From Ardenticatenales bacterium (lineage in GTDB: Bacteria; Chloroflexota; Anaerolineae; Ardenticatenales; Ardenticatenaceae), in the NCBI GenBank assembly GCA_020634795.1, contig JACKAZ010000004.1, positions 242,001 to 306,000 of the forward strand: a stretch of DNA of 64,000 nt, written 5' to 3'. Position 1 is the first letter of the stretch, and each line of letters begins with the position of its first letter. The notes under the pieces were generated by a model. That model worked only from the letters and a program-made list of their open reading frames with translations, did no database searches and was not told the DNA's origin. The position numbers and the translations under genes are program-made. Shown piece by piece: positions 21,944 through 30,526 of this stretch.

Positions 21944-22360
21944 GATGACTGAGCCATACCCCCGATTCTGTCACGCGATATCGCGTGGATCACCATCTGT
22001 CTCTTCGCCGTGTGGCGAAGGCACGCCCTCGCGCCGTGGGTGTGACCCACCTTGCGGTTGATGCTGCGACGGGACCGAACGCATGGCCCGGCCCACCCGC
22101 CTTGCTCCCCTCAGTCAGCGCAGTCGCCTAGCCGCTGCCATTGCTGACAACGCTGGTAGGCTCTTACCCTACCCTTTCACGCCTTACCCCTCGCCGGAGC
22201 GACGGGCGGCCCTGCTCTCTGTTGCCGTCTTGCGTCAGCGTGCGGTTGCCCACACGCTGCCCACGCTTGCGGTTTCGCGTGGTGACCTTCCCCAAGAAGG
22301 GGGCGGAGAGTCGGGAAGTTCCTCTGCCCCGAAGGGCAGCGGTGATCACTCTCTGTCATC
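21944..22360 (-). ncRNA. rnpB: RNase P RNA
   Basis: About 417 bases. The minus strand contains the type A landmarks: GAGGAACTTCCCGACTCTCC near the 5' end, GGTAAGGCGTGAAAGGGT and GGTAAGAGCCTACC in the middle, and CAGATGGTGATCC plus ACAGAATCGGGGGTATGGCT at the 3' end. The ends pair (GATGAC with GTCATC) as helix P1. It is the catalytic RNA that trims tRNA 5' ends. It lies between tRNA-Lys and tRNA-Ala in the same direction, so it probably shares a transcript with its own substrates. Ends are estimated from P1. Confidence 0.92.
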
Positions 22361-22386
22361 GATTCGCTTGCTAAAGTGCCGCGAAA

Positions 22387-22459
22387 TGACCCGCCTGGGA
22401 CTCGAACCCAGAACCCTCGCATTAAAAGTGCGATGCTCTGCCAATTGAGCTAGCAGGTC
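22387..22459 (-). tRNA. tRNA-Lys (TTT)
   Basis: Acceptor GACCTGC/GCGGGTC, anticodon loop CTTTTAA (TTT) on TCGCA/TGCGA. First (5'-most) gene of the minus-strand cluster. Confidence 0.95.
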
Positions 22460-22740
22460 ATTGACAGACGGGATCGCCCCGTCCGTTGAACCTTCAAAGT
22501 TTATCACGAGGCGCCGCGCTTGTCAAAGATCGGCGGGAAATTTTACGGTGAGAAAGCGCGCCAAAACGCAGAGTAACCCGCCTTTCGCAGCGCTTAAGGC
22601 CGCCGCCGAACGGCAATGCGGAACAAAGATGGGGTTGGCTTAATCCCACGGTGTCACACCCCCATGACCCGCCAACTCCCAACTCGCCAACTCACAACGC
22701 CCCCACGCGCCCGCCGCCCAAAGCGCCCCACAGCTCGTAA
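22460..22740. other. Intergenic, no gene seen
   Basis: It contains the divergent control regions of the tRNA cluster and ftsH. No reading frame with family-like sequence or a ribosome-binding site is seen. Confidence 0.5.
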
Positions 22741-22742
22741 GA

Positions 22743-22772
22743 TTGAACCCCGTCGCTGCTTTTTGCTATACT
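22743..22772 (+). promoter_or_regulatory. Promoter of ftsH
   Basis: TTGAAC (22743-22748), 18 bases and TATACT (22767-22772), extended by an upstream TGC, form the promoter ~70 bases before the start codon. Confidence 0.65.
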
Positions 22773-22841
22773 TTGTCCAGATTTCAATGAGACGCGAGCG
22801 TTCGAGCGATCCTCGGGGTTGGCGAGCGTGGAGGCAGCGCT

Positions 22842-24773
22842 GTGAAACCGGCTTGGATACGAAATATCTTCGTCTATATTCTGATCATCGTGGCGCTCGG
22901 TGCGCTCTTTTTTCAGTTTCTTTCGTCCTCGAACGAGGCGAAGGAAACCGATATCGCCACCGTAGCGCAAGAGATACGGGACGGTAACGTCTCGGCGATC
23001 AAGGTCGAGGGGAACGCGCTGACGGTCACCCTGCGCGATCAAGAGGAACCGCTTCAGAGCCGCAAGGAACCGCAAGTCGGTGTGGTGGAATATCTGCGCG
23101 GCCTGGGGCTGACCCCCGAACAGTTGCAGGATGTGCAGATCAGCTACGAGCGGCCTTCTTCGTTCAGCAACCTCACCCCCATCCTGATCTATCTGGTGCC
23201 CCTGCTGCTCTTCGGGGGCTTCCTGATCTTCATGTTGCGCCAGGCGCAAGGCTCCAACAACCAAGCGATGAGCTTCGGCAAGTCGCGCGCCCGCATGTTC
23301 ACCGGTGACAAGCCGACCGTGACGTTTGATGATGTGGCGGGCGCGGAAGAGGCCAAGCAGGAGCTGGCCGAGATCGTCGAGTTCCTGAAGGAGCCGGAGA
23401 AGTTCATGGCACTCGGTGCGCGCATCCCGAAAGGGGTGCTGATGGTCGGCCCACCCGGCACGGGCAAGACGTTGATGGCGCGCGCTGTCGCGGGCGAAGC
23501 GGGCGTCCCCTTCTTCTCGATCAGCGGTTCCGAGTTCGTCGAGATGTTTGTCGGCGTCGGTGCCTCCCGCGTGCGGGATCTGTTCGAGCAGGCCAAGCGC
23601 AACTCCCCCTGCCTGATCTTCATCGACGAGATCGACGCGGTGGGGCGGCAGCGCGGCGCGGGGCTGGGCGGCTCCCACGACGAGCGGGAACAGACGCTCA
23701 ACCAGATTCTGGTGGAGATGGACGGCTTCGATTCCGACACCAACATCATCCTGATCGCGGCCACCAACCGCCCCGACATCCTGGACCCCGCGCTGCTGCG
23801 GCCGGGCCGTTTCGACCGTCGCGTCACGTTGGACCGCCCCGATCTCAACGGTCGCCGTGCGATCCTGGAAGTTCATTCGCGGGGCAAACCGTTGGCCCGC
23901 GATGTTGATCTTGGCACGGTGGCATCGGGCACGCCAGGCTTCAGCGGCGCGGACATCGAGAACCTCGTCAACGAGGCGGCGATCTTGGCCGCACGGCGCA
24001 ACAAGACGCAGATCGCCATGAGCGAGATGCAAGAGGCGATCGAGCGTGTGCTGCTCGGCCCGGAACGCAAGAGCCGCCTGATCTCCGAGCGTGAGAAGCG
24101 GATCATCGCCTACCACGAAGCCGGTCACGCCATCGTGAAGCATTTCCTGCCGCTCTGCGATCCGGTCCATAAGATCACCATCGTCTCGCGTGGGATGGCG
24201 GGCGGCTATGTGCTCTCCCTGCCCGACGAAGATCGAATGTTCATGCGACGTGGCAAATTCATGGACGAGATCGCGGGAGCACTGGGGGGGCGCGTGGCCG
24301 AAGAGATCATCTTCGGCGACGTGACGACCGGCGCCTCCAGCGACCTTGAGCGCGTGACCAACATGGCACGTTCCATGGTGACCCGCTACGGCATGAGCGA
24401 GAAGTTGGGGCCGCTGACCTACGGTGACCGCGAGGAGTTGGTCTTCTTGGGACGAGAGATCTCCGAACAGCGCAACTATTCCGAAGAGGTGGCGGATCAG
24501 ATCGACATCGAGGTCCGCAAGATCGTGGAAGAGGCCTATCAGACGGCCCACGCTGTCCTTCGGGACCATCGCGAGCAGTTGGATCGGTTGGCCGAGACGC
24601 TGATTGAGACCGAAACGCTCGACCGCGCGACCTTCAACGCGCTGATGGCGGGCGAAACGCCGCCCCCCAACCGCCCTGCACCGCCGCGCGCCGCCCGCCC
24701 GCAGCCCACCGAGCCGCGTGAAAGCGACGATCGCGCCAGCGGCGACATCTCCTTCAGCCCCGCCCCGATCTAG
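22842..24773 (+). CDS. ftsH: ATP-dependent zinc metalloprotease FtsH
   Basis: Encodes 643 residues from a GTG start with GGAGG about 7 bases upstream. Two membrane helices (about 9-27 and 111-132) flank a ~80-residue extracytoplasmic domain. The AAA core has Walker A GPPGTGKT (203-210), Walker B LIFIDEID (258-265) and the second region of homology NRPDILDPALLRPGRFDRR (309-327). The zinc site HEAGH is at 425-429, with the third ligand Asp in the later DLERVTNMAR region. FtsH degrades misassembled membrane and short-lived cytosolic proteins. The Pro/Arg-rich tail after 615 is not conserved. Followed by a simple-repeat spacer and two S41 proteases. Confidence 0.97.
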   Translation: MKPAWIRNIFVYILIIVALGALFFQFLSSSNEAKETDIATVAQEIRDGNVSAIKVEGNALTVTLRDQEEPLQSRKEPQVGVVEYLRGLGLTPEQLQDVQISYERPSSFSNLTPILIYLVPLLLFGGFLIFMLRQAQGSNNQAMSFGKSRARMFTGDKPTVTFDDVAGAEEAKQELAEIVEFLKEPEKFMALGARIPKGVLMVGPPGTGKTLMARAVAGEAGVPFFSISGSEFVEMFVGVGASRVRDLFEQAKRNSPCLIFIDEIDAVGRQRGAGLGGSHDEREQTLNQILVEMDGFDSDTNIILIAATNRPDILDPALLRPGRFDRRVTLDRPDLNGRRAILEVHSRGKPLARDVDLGTVASGTPGFSGADIENLVNEAAILAARRNKTQIAMSEMQEAIERVLLGPERKSRLISEREKRIIAYHEAGHAIVKHFLPLCDPVHKITIVSRGMAGGYVLSLPDEDRMFMRRGKFMDEIAGALGGRVAEEIIFGDVTTGASSDLERVTNMARSMVTRYGMSEKLGPLTYGDREELVFLGREISEQRNYSEEVADQIDIEVRKIVEEAYQTAHAVLRDHREQLDRLAETLIETETLDRATFNALMAGETPPPNRPAPPRAARPQPTEPRESDDRASGDISFSPAPI

Positions 24774-24875
24774 CGCGCAACCGTTCCGAGCGGGTGGCAG
24801 CCATCGCGCTGGCCACCCGTTCTTGCTATTTCTCGCCCGTACGATAGCGTGTGGGAGCGTTGGCGTCACGCCGCG

Positions 24876-24958
24876 CTGCGTTTTGCGTTCTACGTTCTGC
24901 GTTGTGTGCTCTGCGTTGCCGTTCTGCGTTCTGCGTTCTGCGTTCTGCGTTGATTTAA
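24876..24958. repeat. TTCTGCG simple repeat tract
   Basis: Five to eight imperfect copies of a 7-base unit GTTCTGC/GCGTTCT. The same unit, in either orientation, occurs at 3271, 21130, 56225, 58610 and 58687. It is a dispersed intergenic simple repeat. Confidence 0.8.
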
Positions 24959-24977
24959 TTCCTACCCTCGCCCTCGC

Positions 24978-24983
24978 TATAAT
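24978..24983 (+). promoter_or_regulatory. -10 box of the S41 protease operon
   Basis: A perfect TATAAT preceded by TCGC, 38 bases upstream of the first protease start. No convincing -35 box, since the repeat tract lies immediately upstream. Confidence 0.5.
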
Positions 24984-25021
24984 CACTTGTCTTGTCGAAA
25001 GACAGTCCATGAAAGGAAACC

Positions 25022-26251
25022 ATGCGAGAATTTCTGAAAGGGTGCATCTTGGTCGGCGCCTTGCTGACGATGATGATGCTCTGTTTCATCGGGGGCTTCA
25101 TGCTCAACGGCGTGAGCAGCGGACGCTTTGGCGGCGCATCGAGCGCCGACGCACCCCCCGAAGTGAGCGACGTGGCAACACCGCCCGCCAACTTCGGCAT
25201 CTTCTACGAAGCGCTCGGCATGTTGCGCGAAGAGTTCTACGGCGACTTGCCCCAAGAGGAGCAGGTCAGTTACGCCGCGATCCGTGGGGTGCTGCGCCGC
25301 TTGGGTGACCCCAACACGATCTTGGTCGAGCCGGAGGACCACAGCCGCGAACAAGCGCAATTCGAAGGCGAATTCGGTGGCATTGGGCTGGAAATCTCGC
25401 TCAACGAGTTCGGCCAAGTGATCGTGGTGGCCCCCGTGCCGGAAACGCCCGCCGCCCGCGCCAACCTGCAGGCGGACGACATCCTGATCGAAGCCGATGG
25501 CGAAGCGCTCTTCGGCAAGAGCCTTGACGAGGTGAACAACCTGCTCAAGGGCGAGGTCGGCAGCACCCTCACGCTGCTCGTGTTCCGCGAAGGCGAGCGA
25601 GAGCCGTTCGACGTCTCGCTGGTCCGCGAAACGATCCCCGACATCACGGTGCGGGCGAATCTGATCCCCAACAGTGATGTGGTCTACATCGCCGTCAGTT
25701 TCTTCAGCGCACGCACGCCGGAAGAGCTGCGTGCCACCATCACCCAACTGCAGGCAGAGGGGGCACAAAAATTCGTGCTTGATCTGCGCAACAACCCGGG
25801 CGGTGTGCTGGACGCGGCGATCGAATCCGCCTCGCTTTTCTTGCCCAAGGGCACGGTCGTTGCCTCGCAGCGAATGCGGGATGGCAGCGAAGAAGCGCTG
25901 ACCAGCGCCGGAAAGCCACTGCTCCCCGATGCCCCCCTCGTGGTGCTGATCAATGGGGGATCGGCGAGTGCCAGCGAAATCCTGGCGGGCGCTTTGCACG
26001 ACCATGGTCGCGCGCAGTTGGTCGGTGAAACCAGCTTTGGCAAGGGGACGGTGCAGATCCCTTACACCCTCAGCGATGGCTCCAGCCTGCATGTCACCAT
26101 CGCCCACTGGCTCACCCCCAGCGGCATCGATCTGACGCAGAACGGCCTGACACCGGATCGGGTCATCCTGCCCGATGCGGCTGCCCTAGAGGCCGGGGAC
26201 GACAACGTGCTCGACACGGCCGTTGAGATGTTGCAGGCAGGTGACTCATGA
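25022..26251 (+). CDS. S41-family carboxy-terminal processing protease 1
   Basis: Encodes 409 residues. A single N-terminal membrane anchor (7-30) places the rest outside the membrane. A PDZ domain covers about 115-200 (GGIGLEISLNEFGQVIV to GSTLTLLVFREG), followed by the S41 core: FVLDLRNNPGGVLDAA (251-266), nucleophile region NGGSASASEILAGAL (311-325) and the Lys in GETSFGKGTVQ (K341). The Ser-Lys dyad is therefore intact. Such proteases trim or degrade extracytoplasmic proteins. GAAAGGAAAC precedes the ATG. It overlaps the next S41 gene by 4 bases (ATGA). Confidence 0.93.
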   Translation: MREFLKGCILVGALLTMMMLCFIGGFMLNGVSSGRFGGASSADAPPEVSDVATPPANFGIFYEALGMLREEFYGDLPQEEQVSYAAIRGVLRRLGDPNTILVEPEDHSREQAQFEGEFGGIGLEISLNEFGQVIVVAPVPETPAARANLQADDILIEADGEALFGKSLDEVNNLLKGEVGSTLTLLVFREGEREPFDVSLVRETIPDITVRANLIPNSDVVYIAVSFFSARTPEELRATITQLQAEGAQKFVLDLRNNPGGVLDAAIESASLFLPKGTVVASQRMRDGSEEALTSAGKPLLPDAPLVVLINGGSASASEILAGALHDHGRAQLVGETSFGKGTVQIPYTLSDGSSLHVTIAHWLTPSGIDLTQNGLTPDRVILPDAAALEAGDDNVLDTAVEMLQAGDS

Positions 26252-27756
26252 GTAACCGATCCGCTATCGCAGGGTTGTTGGCCGCTGTCTTCTTCGTTCT
26301 GCTCTCCTTCGCAGCGGGTTGGAGCGCCTTCTGGATCGTGGAACGGGGCAACATCCCCCTGATCTCGCAGTTCCTCGGCCCCTCGCCCAAATTGGCCGCT
26401 CAACAGGGCAAGGCGGCGGTGCAGGGTGACATGCCCCTTTTCTGGGAAGCGATGACACTGCTGAACGATCACTATTACGACCCGGAGGCGATCCCCACGG
26501 GCAACGACGCAACTTACGCCGCTATAGAAGGTGTGATCGACGCGACGGGCGATCCCCACACCGGCTTTATGGACCCCGAGCGGACCAAGATCGTCCAGAC
26601 CGATCTATCGGGTGAGTTTGAGGGCATCGGCGCGACGGTGGAGATGGGCGAAGCGGGGCTGGTGATCGTCTCGCCCTTCGCCGACTCCCCCGCCGAACAG
26701 GCGGGGCTGTTGCCGGGGGATGTGGTGGTCGCGGTCGACGACCAGTCCACATTGGGCATGACGGTGGACGAGGCAGTGGCGATTGTACGCGGCCCTGCAG
26801 GCACGGTCGTCAAGCTGACGATCCAACGGACGGGTGAAGCCGAGCCGTTCGACGTGGAAGTGACGCGCGGCAGCATCATCGTGCCGGTGGTGGAAACCAA
26901 GATGCTCCGGCCGACTGATACGCCGCCGATCGGCTACATCCGGTTGAACGATTTCGGGGGCCGCTCGGTGGAGCAGTTCACGGCGGGGGTGCAAGAGCTA
27001 CTCGATCAGGGCGCCGCGCGGCTCATCGTCGATCTGCGCAACGACCCGGGCGGCTACTTGGATGCGGCGGTGCGGATCACCAGCCAATTTGTGGACGAAG
27101 GGCTGGTGCTGAGCGAACGGGGCACCGACCGCGATCAGGAATATGCCGCGCTGTCGGGGGGCATCGCGCTCGATGTGCCGTTGGCCGTCTTGATCAACGG
27201 CGGCTCGGCCTCCGCCAGCGAAATCTTCGCGGGGGCGATCCGCGATTTGGATCGGGGCGTGCTGATCGGCGAGACCTCCTTTGGTAAGGGCAGCGTGCAG
27301 ATCACGCGCGACCTGAGCGACGGCTCCAGCATGAGAATCACCGTCGCCCGCTGGTTCACGCCCAACGGCGAAGCGATCCACGAGGTGGGGATCGCGCCGG
27401 ATATCGAGGTTCCGTTCCGCCCCAATTCGCAGGGCTATCTGCCCGACATCGCGGTCGACATCGAGAGTGGTAACGAGGGACTGACGGTGACCAAGCTCTA
27501 CGAAGGCACCGAAGCGGCGGCCAGCGGGCTGCAGGTCGGCGATCTGATCACCGAAATCGACGGCATCTCGACGCTGAACATCGGCCCGCCCCAGGCCCAA
27601 CAGCTCGGCAGTGGGCCGGAAGGCTCCGCCGCGCGGCTCACCGTGCAGCGCAACGGCGAAGCGCGCGAGTTCAATGTGAATCGTAGTTACCCCGAGACGT
27701 GGAGCGAGGGCGATCCGCAGCTCGAAGCGGCGATCGACTACTTCAGGGAGCCGTAG
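26248..27756 (+). CDS. S41-family carboxy-terminal processing protease 2 with second PDZ domain
   Basis: Encodes 502 residues. An N-terminal anchor helix (about 7-28) is followed by a PDZ domain (~120-205), the S41 core with LIVDLRNDPGGYLDAA, INGGSASASEIFAGAI and GETSFGKGSVQ, and an extra PDZ-like domain at the C-terminus (~405-485, GLTVTKLYEGTEAAASGLQVGDLI). It is a paralog of the upstream gene, probably from a tandem duplication followed by gain (or loss in the other copy) of the second PDZ. Translationally coupled to the first protease and followed by smpB after 2 bases. Confidence 0.93.
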   Translation: MSNRSAIAGLLAAVFFVLLSFAAGWSAFWIVERGNIPLISQFLGPSPKLAAQQGKAAVQGDMPLFWEAMTLLNDHYYDPEAIPTGNDATYAAIEGVIDATGDPHTGFMDPERTKIVQTDLSGEFEGIGATVEMGEAGLVIVSPFADSPAEQAGLLPGDVVVAVDDQSTLGMTVDEAVAIVRGPAGTVVKLTIQRTGEAEPFDVEVTRGSIIVPVVETKMLRPTDTPPIGYIRLNDFGGRSVEQFTAGVQELLDQGAARLIVDLRNDPGGYLDAAVRITSQFVDEGLVLSERGTDRDQEYAALSGGIALDVPLAVLINGGSASASEIFAGAIRDLDRGVLIGETSFGKGSVQITRDLSDGSSMRITVARWFTPNGEAIHEVGIAPDIEVPFRPNSQGYLPDIAVDIESGNEGLTVTKLYEGTEAAASGLQVGDLITEIDGISTLNIGPPQAQQLGSGPEGSAARLTVQRNGEAREFNVNRSYPETWSEGDPQLEAAIDYFREP

Positions 27757-27758
27757 CC

Positions 27759-28247
27759 ATGGCGAAAGGCAAGGCGAAAGCGGGCAGCGCCAACAGTGGC
27801 CTCCTAGCGCTCAACCGCAAGGCGCGCCACGACTACTTCATCGACGAGACGATGGAGGCGGGGCTGGTGCTGAAGGGCGTTGAGATCAAGAGCATGCGTG
27901 AGGGGCGGGTCAACCTGCGCGACAGCTATGTGGTGGTTCGCAACGGCGAAGCCTGGGTGCGTAATATGCACGTCTCGCCCTACGAGCAGGCCAGCACCCA
28001 CGAGGAGGCGCTGGACCCGATGCGTTCGCGCAAGCTGCTACTGAGCAAGCGGCAGATCCGCACCCTCGAAGAAAGCACCTCACAAAAAGGGATGACGATC
28101 ATTCCGCTCCGCCTCTACCTGAACAACAACCGTGCGAAGCTGGAGATCGGTATCGCGCGCGGCAAAAAGCTCCACGACAAGCGGGATTCCATCGCCGAAC
28201 GAGAAGCGAAGCGGAAGATGGACCGGGTCTTGCGCGGGCGGTATTAG
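27759..28247 (+). CDS. smpB: SsrA-binding protein SmpB
   Basis: Encodes 162 residues. SmpB binds tmRNA and helps rescue stalled ribosomes. Family blocks: NRKARHDYFIDETMEAGLVL, GVEIKSMREGRVNLRDSYV, the KLLLSKRQI helix, LRLYLNNNRAKLEIGIARGK and the basic C-terminal tail DKRDSIAEREAKRKMDRVL. The ATG at 27759, two bases after the protease stop, yields the normal length with a short Lys/Ala-rich lead. I see no tmRNA gene in this window. Confidence 0.97.
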   Translation: MAKGKAKAGSANSGLLALNRKARHDYFIDETMEAGLVLKGVEIKSMREGRVNLRDSYVVVRNGEAWVRNMHVSPYEQASTHEEALDPMRSRKLLLSKRQIRTLEESTSQKGMTIIPLRLYLNNNRAKLEIGIARGKKLHDKRDSIAEREAKRKMDRVLRGRY

Positions 28248-28381
28248 GCGTGGCGAATGGCGAACGCGGAGAGATAGGGAACCGTCCCGTGGCGGGGGTG
28301 AATGCCGCATGTCGTCGTGGCGCTTGACACGCAGACGACCGGACGACTCCCACCAAAGCGCTTTATTTTCAAGCCAGACTC

Positions 28382-29872
28382 ATGATTAACCCGCAGACCG
28401 GCCTTGGCCTCCAGCGAGTCGGGCGCTCAACGGCGCTCTGGCTGGCGCTGGCAGCGATCGCATTGCTGGTGGCGCTGCTGCCGCCGTTGTGGAGCGGCGT
28501 GCTGCTGGCCGTGCTGATGGTGCTGACGGTGGTGGTGGTGCGTCCGCGCTGGGCGCTCTACCTGCTTCCCTTCGCCGTCCCTTTCGGCTCCATCCGCGAA
28601 GTGGCGCTCGGTCCGGCCACGGTGGGCGGCACCGAAGCGCTGCTCGGCCTCTTCCTGCTGGTTTGGGTGGCGCGGGGCTTGGCCTTCCGCTCATTGCAGC
28701 TCCGCCGCCCGCCCCTCTGGGGCGCGATGCTCGTTTGGCTGGGGACGATGCTGCTCTCGTTGCTCGCCGCGGATTCGCTGGCCGCGTCGCTCAAAGAGCT
28801 GATCAAGTGGATCGAAACCTTCTTGTTGATGGCCATTGTCGCGCAGGAATTGGATCGCAAAGGGGTTGCGATTCTGATGGGCAGCACCCTGTTGGCGGCC
28901 TCGGTGGCGGCGCTGGAGGGCATCTACCAAGCGATCTTTCAGGTGGGGCCAGCCGGTTTCTTGTTCCCGCTGGGCGGTCGGATGTGGTTGCGGGCGTACG
29001 GCAAGTTCATTCAGCCCAACCCCTTCGGGGGCTACATGGGCGTGGTGCTGCCCCTCGCGTACAGTCTTGTCGCGGCGGGCGCGGTGCAATGGTGGCGACA
29101 TCGTAGCCGACCCTGGCAGACGCCGTCCATGCCGCGCTGGGTCGTCCTGGTGGGGGCCGCGCTGAGCGTTGTGGCTGCCGCGATCTTCCTGACGCTGTCA
29201 CGCGGCGCATGGCTGGGCGCGGCAGCGGCCGTCGTGGTCACGGCGATGCTTTTCAGCCGTCGCGCGGCCATTGCGACGACGGTGGGGGGCACGTTGCTAC
29301 TGCTTTTCTTGGCCATGGGGGGCATCGCCTTCCTGCCACCCGCCCTTGCCCAGCGGCTGACCGACTTCATCCCTTATATCAATATCTTCGACATGAATGT
29401 GCGGGGTGTCGTGGTCAATCCGACCAACTTCGCTGTGATTGAGCGGATCGCCCATTGGCAGGCGGGCTACGCGATGTGGGCCGATAGTCCTTGGATCGGC
29501 CAGGGTATCGGCAACTATGGGACGGTCTACCATCGCTTCTATGTGCGCCCCTGGACGGAGGCGTTGGGCCACGCCCACAACCTGATCCTGAATACCCTGG
29601 CCGAGACTGGTGTTGTCGGGCTTATCGGTTATCTGCTCTTTTGGGGTAGCGCCTTTGCGTTGGCGGCGCGCGCCGTGCGTGCCACTCGGGGCTATTGGCG
29701 GGCGCTCTCAATCGGCATAGTGGCGGCGTTGGTCCATCTCCATGTCCACAACTTCTTTGACAACCTATACGTTCATGGCATCTATCTGCATATCGCGCTG
29801 TTGTTGGGCAGCGCCGCCGTGCTGAGCCGGCCCGCAGAGCCATTTGAAAGTCATCCTATCCATGAGTCCTGA
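28382..29872 (+). CDS. O-antigen ligase/polymerase-family membrane protein
   Basis: Encodes 496 residues with roughly 11-12 hydrophobic helices. The Wzy_C-type signature lies in the C-terminal third: WIGQGIGNYG and then HAHNLILNTLAETGVVGLIG, preceded by a long extracytoplasmic loop (~320-390). Relatives join polysaccharide or glycan chains to a carrier at the outer face of the membrane. The substrate is unknown; in a monoderm it would be a cell-wall glycan rather than O-antigen. The gene overlaps the downstream GtrA gene by 11 bases. Confidence 0.85.
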   Translation: MINPQTGLGLQRVGRSTALWLALAAIALLVALLPPLWSGVLLAVLMVLTVVVVRPRWALYLLPFAVPFGSIREVALGPATVGGTEALLGLFLLVWVARGLAFRSLQLRRPPLWGAMLVWLGTMLLSLLAADSLAASLKELIKWIETFLLMAIVAQELDRKGVAILMGSTLLAASVAALEGIYQAIFQVGPAGFLFPLGGRMWLRAYGKFIQPNPFGGYMGVVLPLAYSLVAAGAVQWWRHRSRPWQTPSMPRWVVLVGAALSVVAAAIFLTLSRGAWLGAAAAVVVTAMLFSRRAAIATTVGGTLLLLFLAMGGIAFLPPALAQRLTDFIPYINIFDMNVRGVVVNPTNFAVIERIAHWQAGYAMWADSPWIGQGIGNYGTVYHRFYVRPWTEALGHAHNLILNTLAETGVVGLIGYLLFWGSAFALAARAVRATRGYWRALSIGIVAALVHLHVHNFFDNLYVHGIYLHIALLLGSAAVLSRPAEPFESHPIHES

Positions 29873-30350
29873 TAACCCCTCCGCGTCGGTGAACGGCGAC
29901 GCCACCTTCACGCAGAAGCTGATGAGCGCCGCTGTGAGCCGTAAGGAGCAGAAGCGCTTCGTTAAATTCGCCATCGTCGGCACGATCGGTGCCCTCGTCG
30001 ATTTTGGCGTGTTGTCGCTGTTGGTCTATGTCTTTGCCATGCCAGAACTGTTCGCAAACATGATCTCGGTGGCCAGCGCCATCATTTCGAACTTCTTCTG
30101 GAATCGCTACTGGTCCTTCCCCGAAAGTAAGAGCCGTCCGCTGCGCTCCCAATTCACGCAGTATGCGCTGATCAATATGGCGGGCTGGGTCTTCAACCAA
30201 TTGATTTTCGCCAGCATGTTCTACCACGTGATGCCGCTCTTCCACATCGGCAGACCGTTCGACCTATATATCCCCAAACTGACCGCGATTGCGGTCGTCC
30301 TCTTCTGGAACTTCGGACTGAATCGGCTCACCACCTATCGCGGTTTGTAG
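29862..30350 (+). CDS. GtrA-family membrane protein
   Basis: Encodes 162 residues with four hydrophobic helices after a ~30-residue soluble N-terminus. The GtrA signature is clear: RFVKFAIVGTIGALVDFGVL, then NMISVASAIISNFFWNRYWSFPES, and the ending AVVLFWNFGLNRLTTYRGL. Family members are thought to flip or bind polyprenyl-phosphate sugars for surface glycan synthesis. The start at 29862 overlaps the ligase gene, suggesting coupled translation and a shared glycan pathway. Confidence 0.9.
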   Translation: MSPDNPSASVNGDATFTQKLMSAAVSRKEQKRFVKFAIVGTIGALVDFGVLSLLVYVFAMPELFANMISVASAIISNFFWNRYWSFPESKSRPLRSQFTQYALINMAGWVFNQLIFASMFYHVMPLFHIGRPFDLYIPKLTAIAVVLFWNFGLNRLTTYRGL

Positions 30351-30351
30351 C

Positions 30352-30506
30352 AGCGGTCGGGCACGGCGGCCCGCGGTCGGGCACAGCGGCGGCCCGCGGT
30401 CGGGCACGACGGCCCGCGGTCGGGCACGGCGGCCCGCGGTCGGGCACAGCGGCCCGCGGTCGGGCACGGCGGCCCCACGCGGTCGGGCACGGCGGCCCGA
30501 CCCTAC
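30352..30506. repeat. 20-bp tandem array built from a REP-like hairpin
   Basis: Seven to eight units of CGGTCGGGCACGGCGGCCCG (with 1-4 base variants) run head to tail between two convergent genes. Each unit holds GGGC-ACGGCG-GCCC. The last one (30481-30506) is the full hairpin GGTCGGGC-6-GCCCGACC followed by CTAC, matching the REP-like family at 13620 and 16912. Confidence 0.9.
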
Positions 30507-30526
30507 GGTCCCCAACGGGGATTGGG

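Noticed and set aside
22692..25010. 772-codon minus-strand frame opposite ftsH
   Set aside because: ftsH on the plus strand has all AAA protease motifs; the antisense frame is a GC-codon shadow without family-like sequence.
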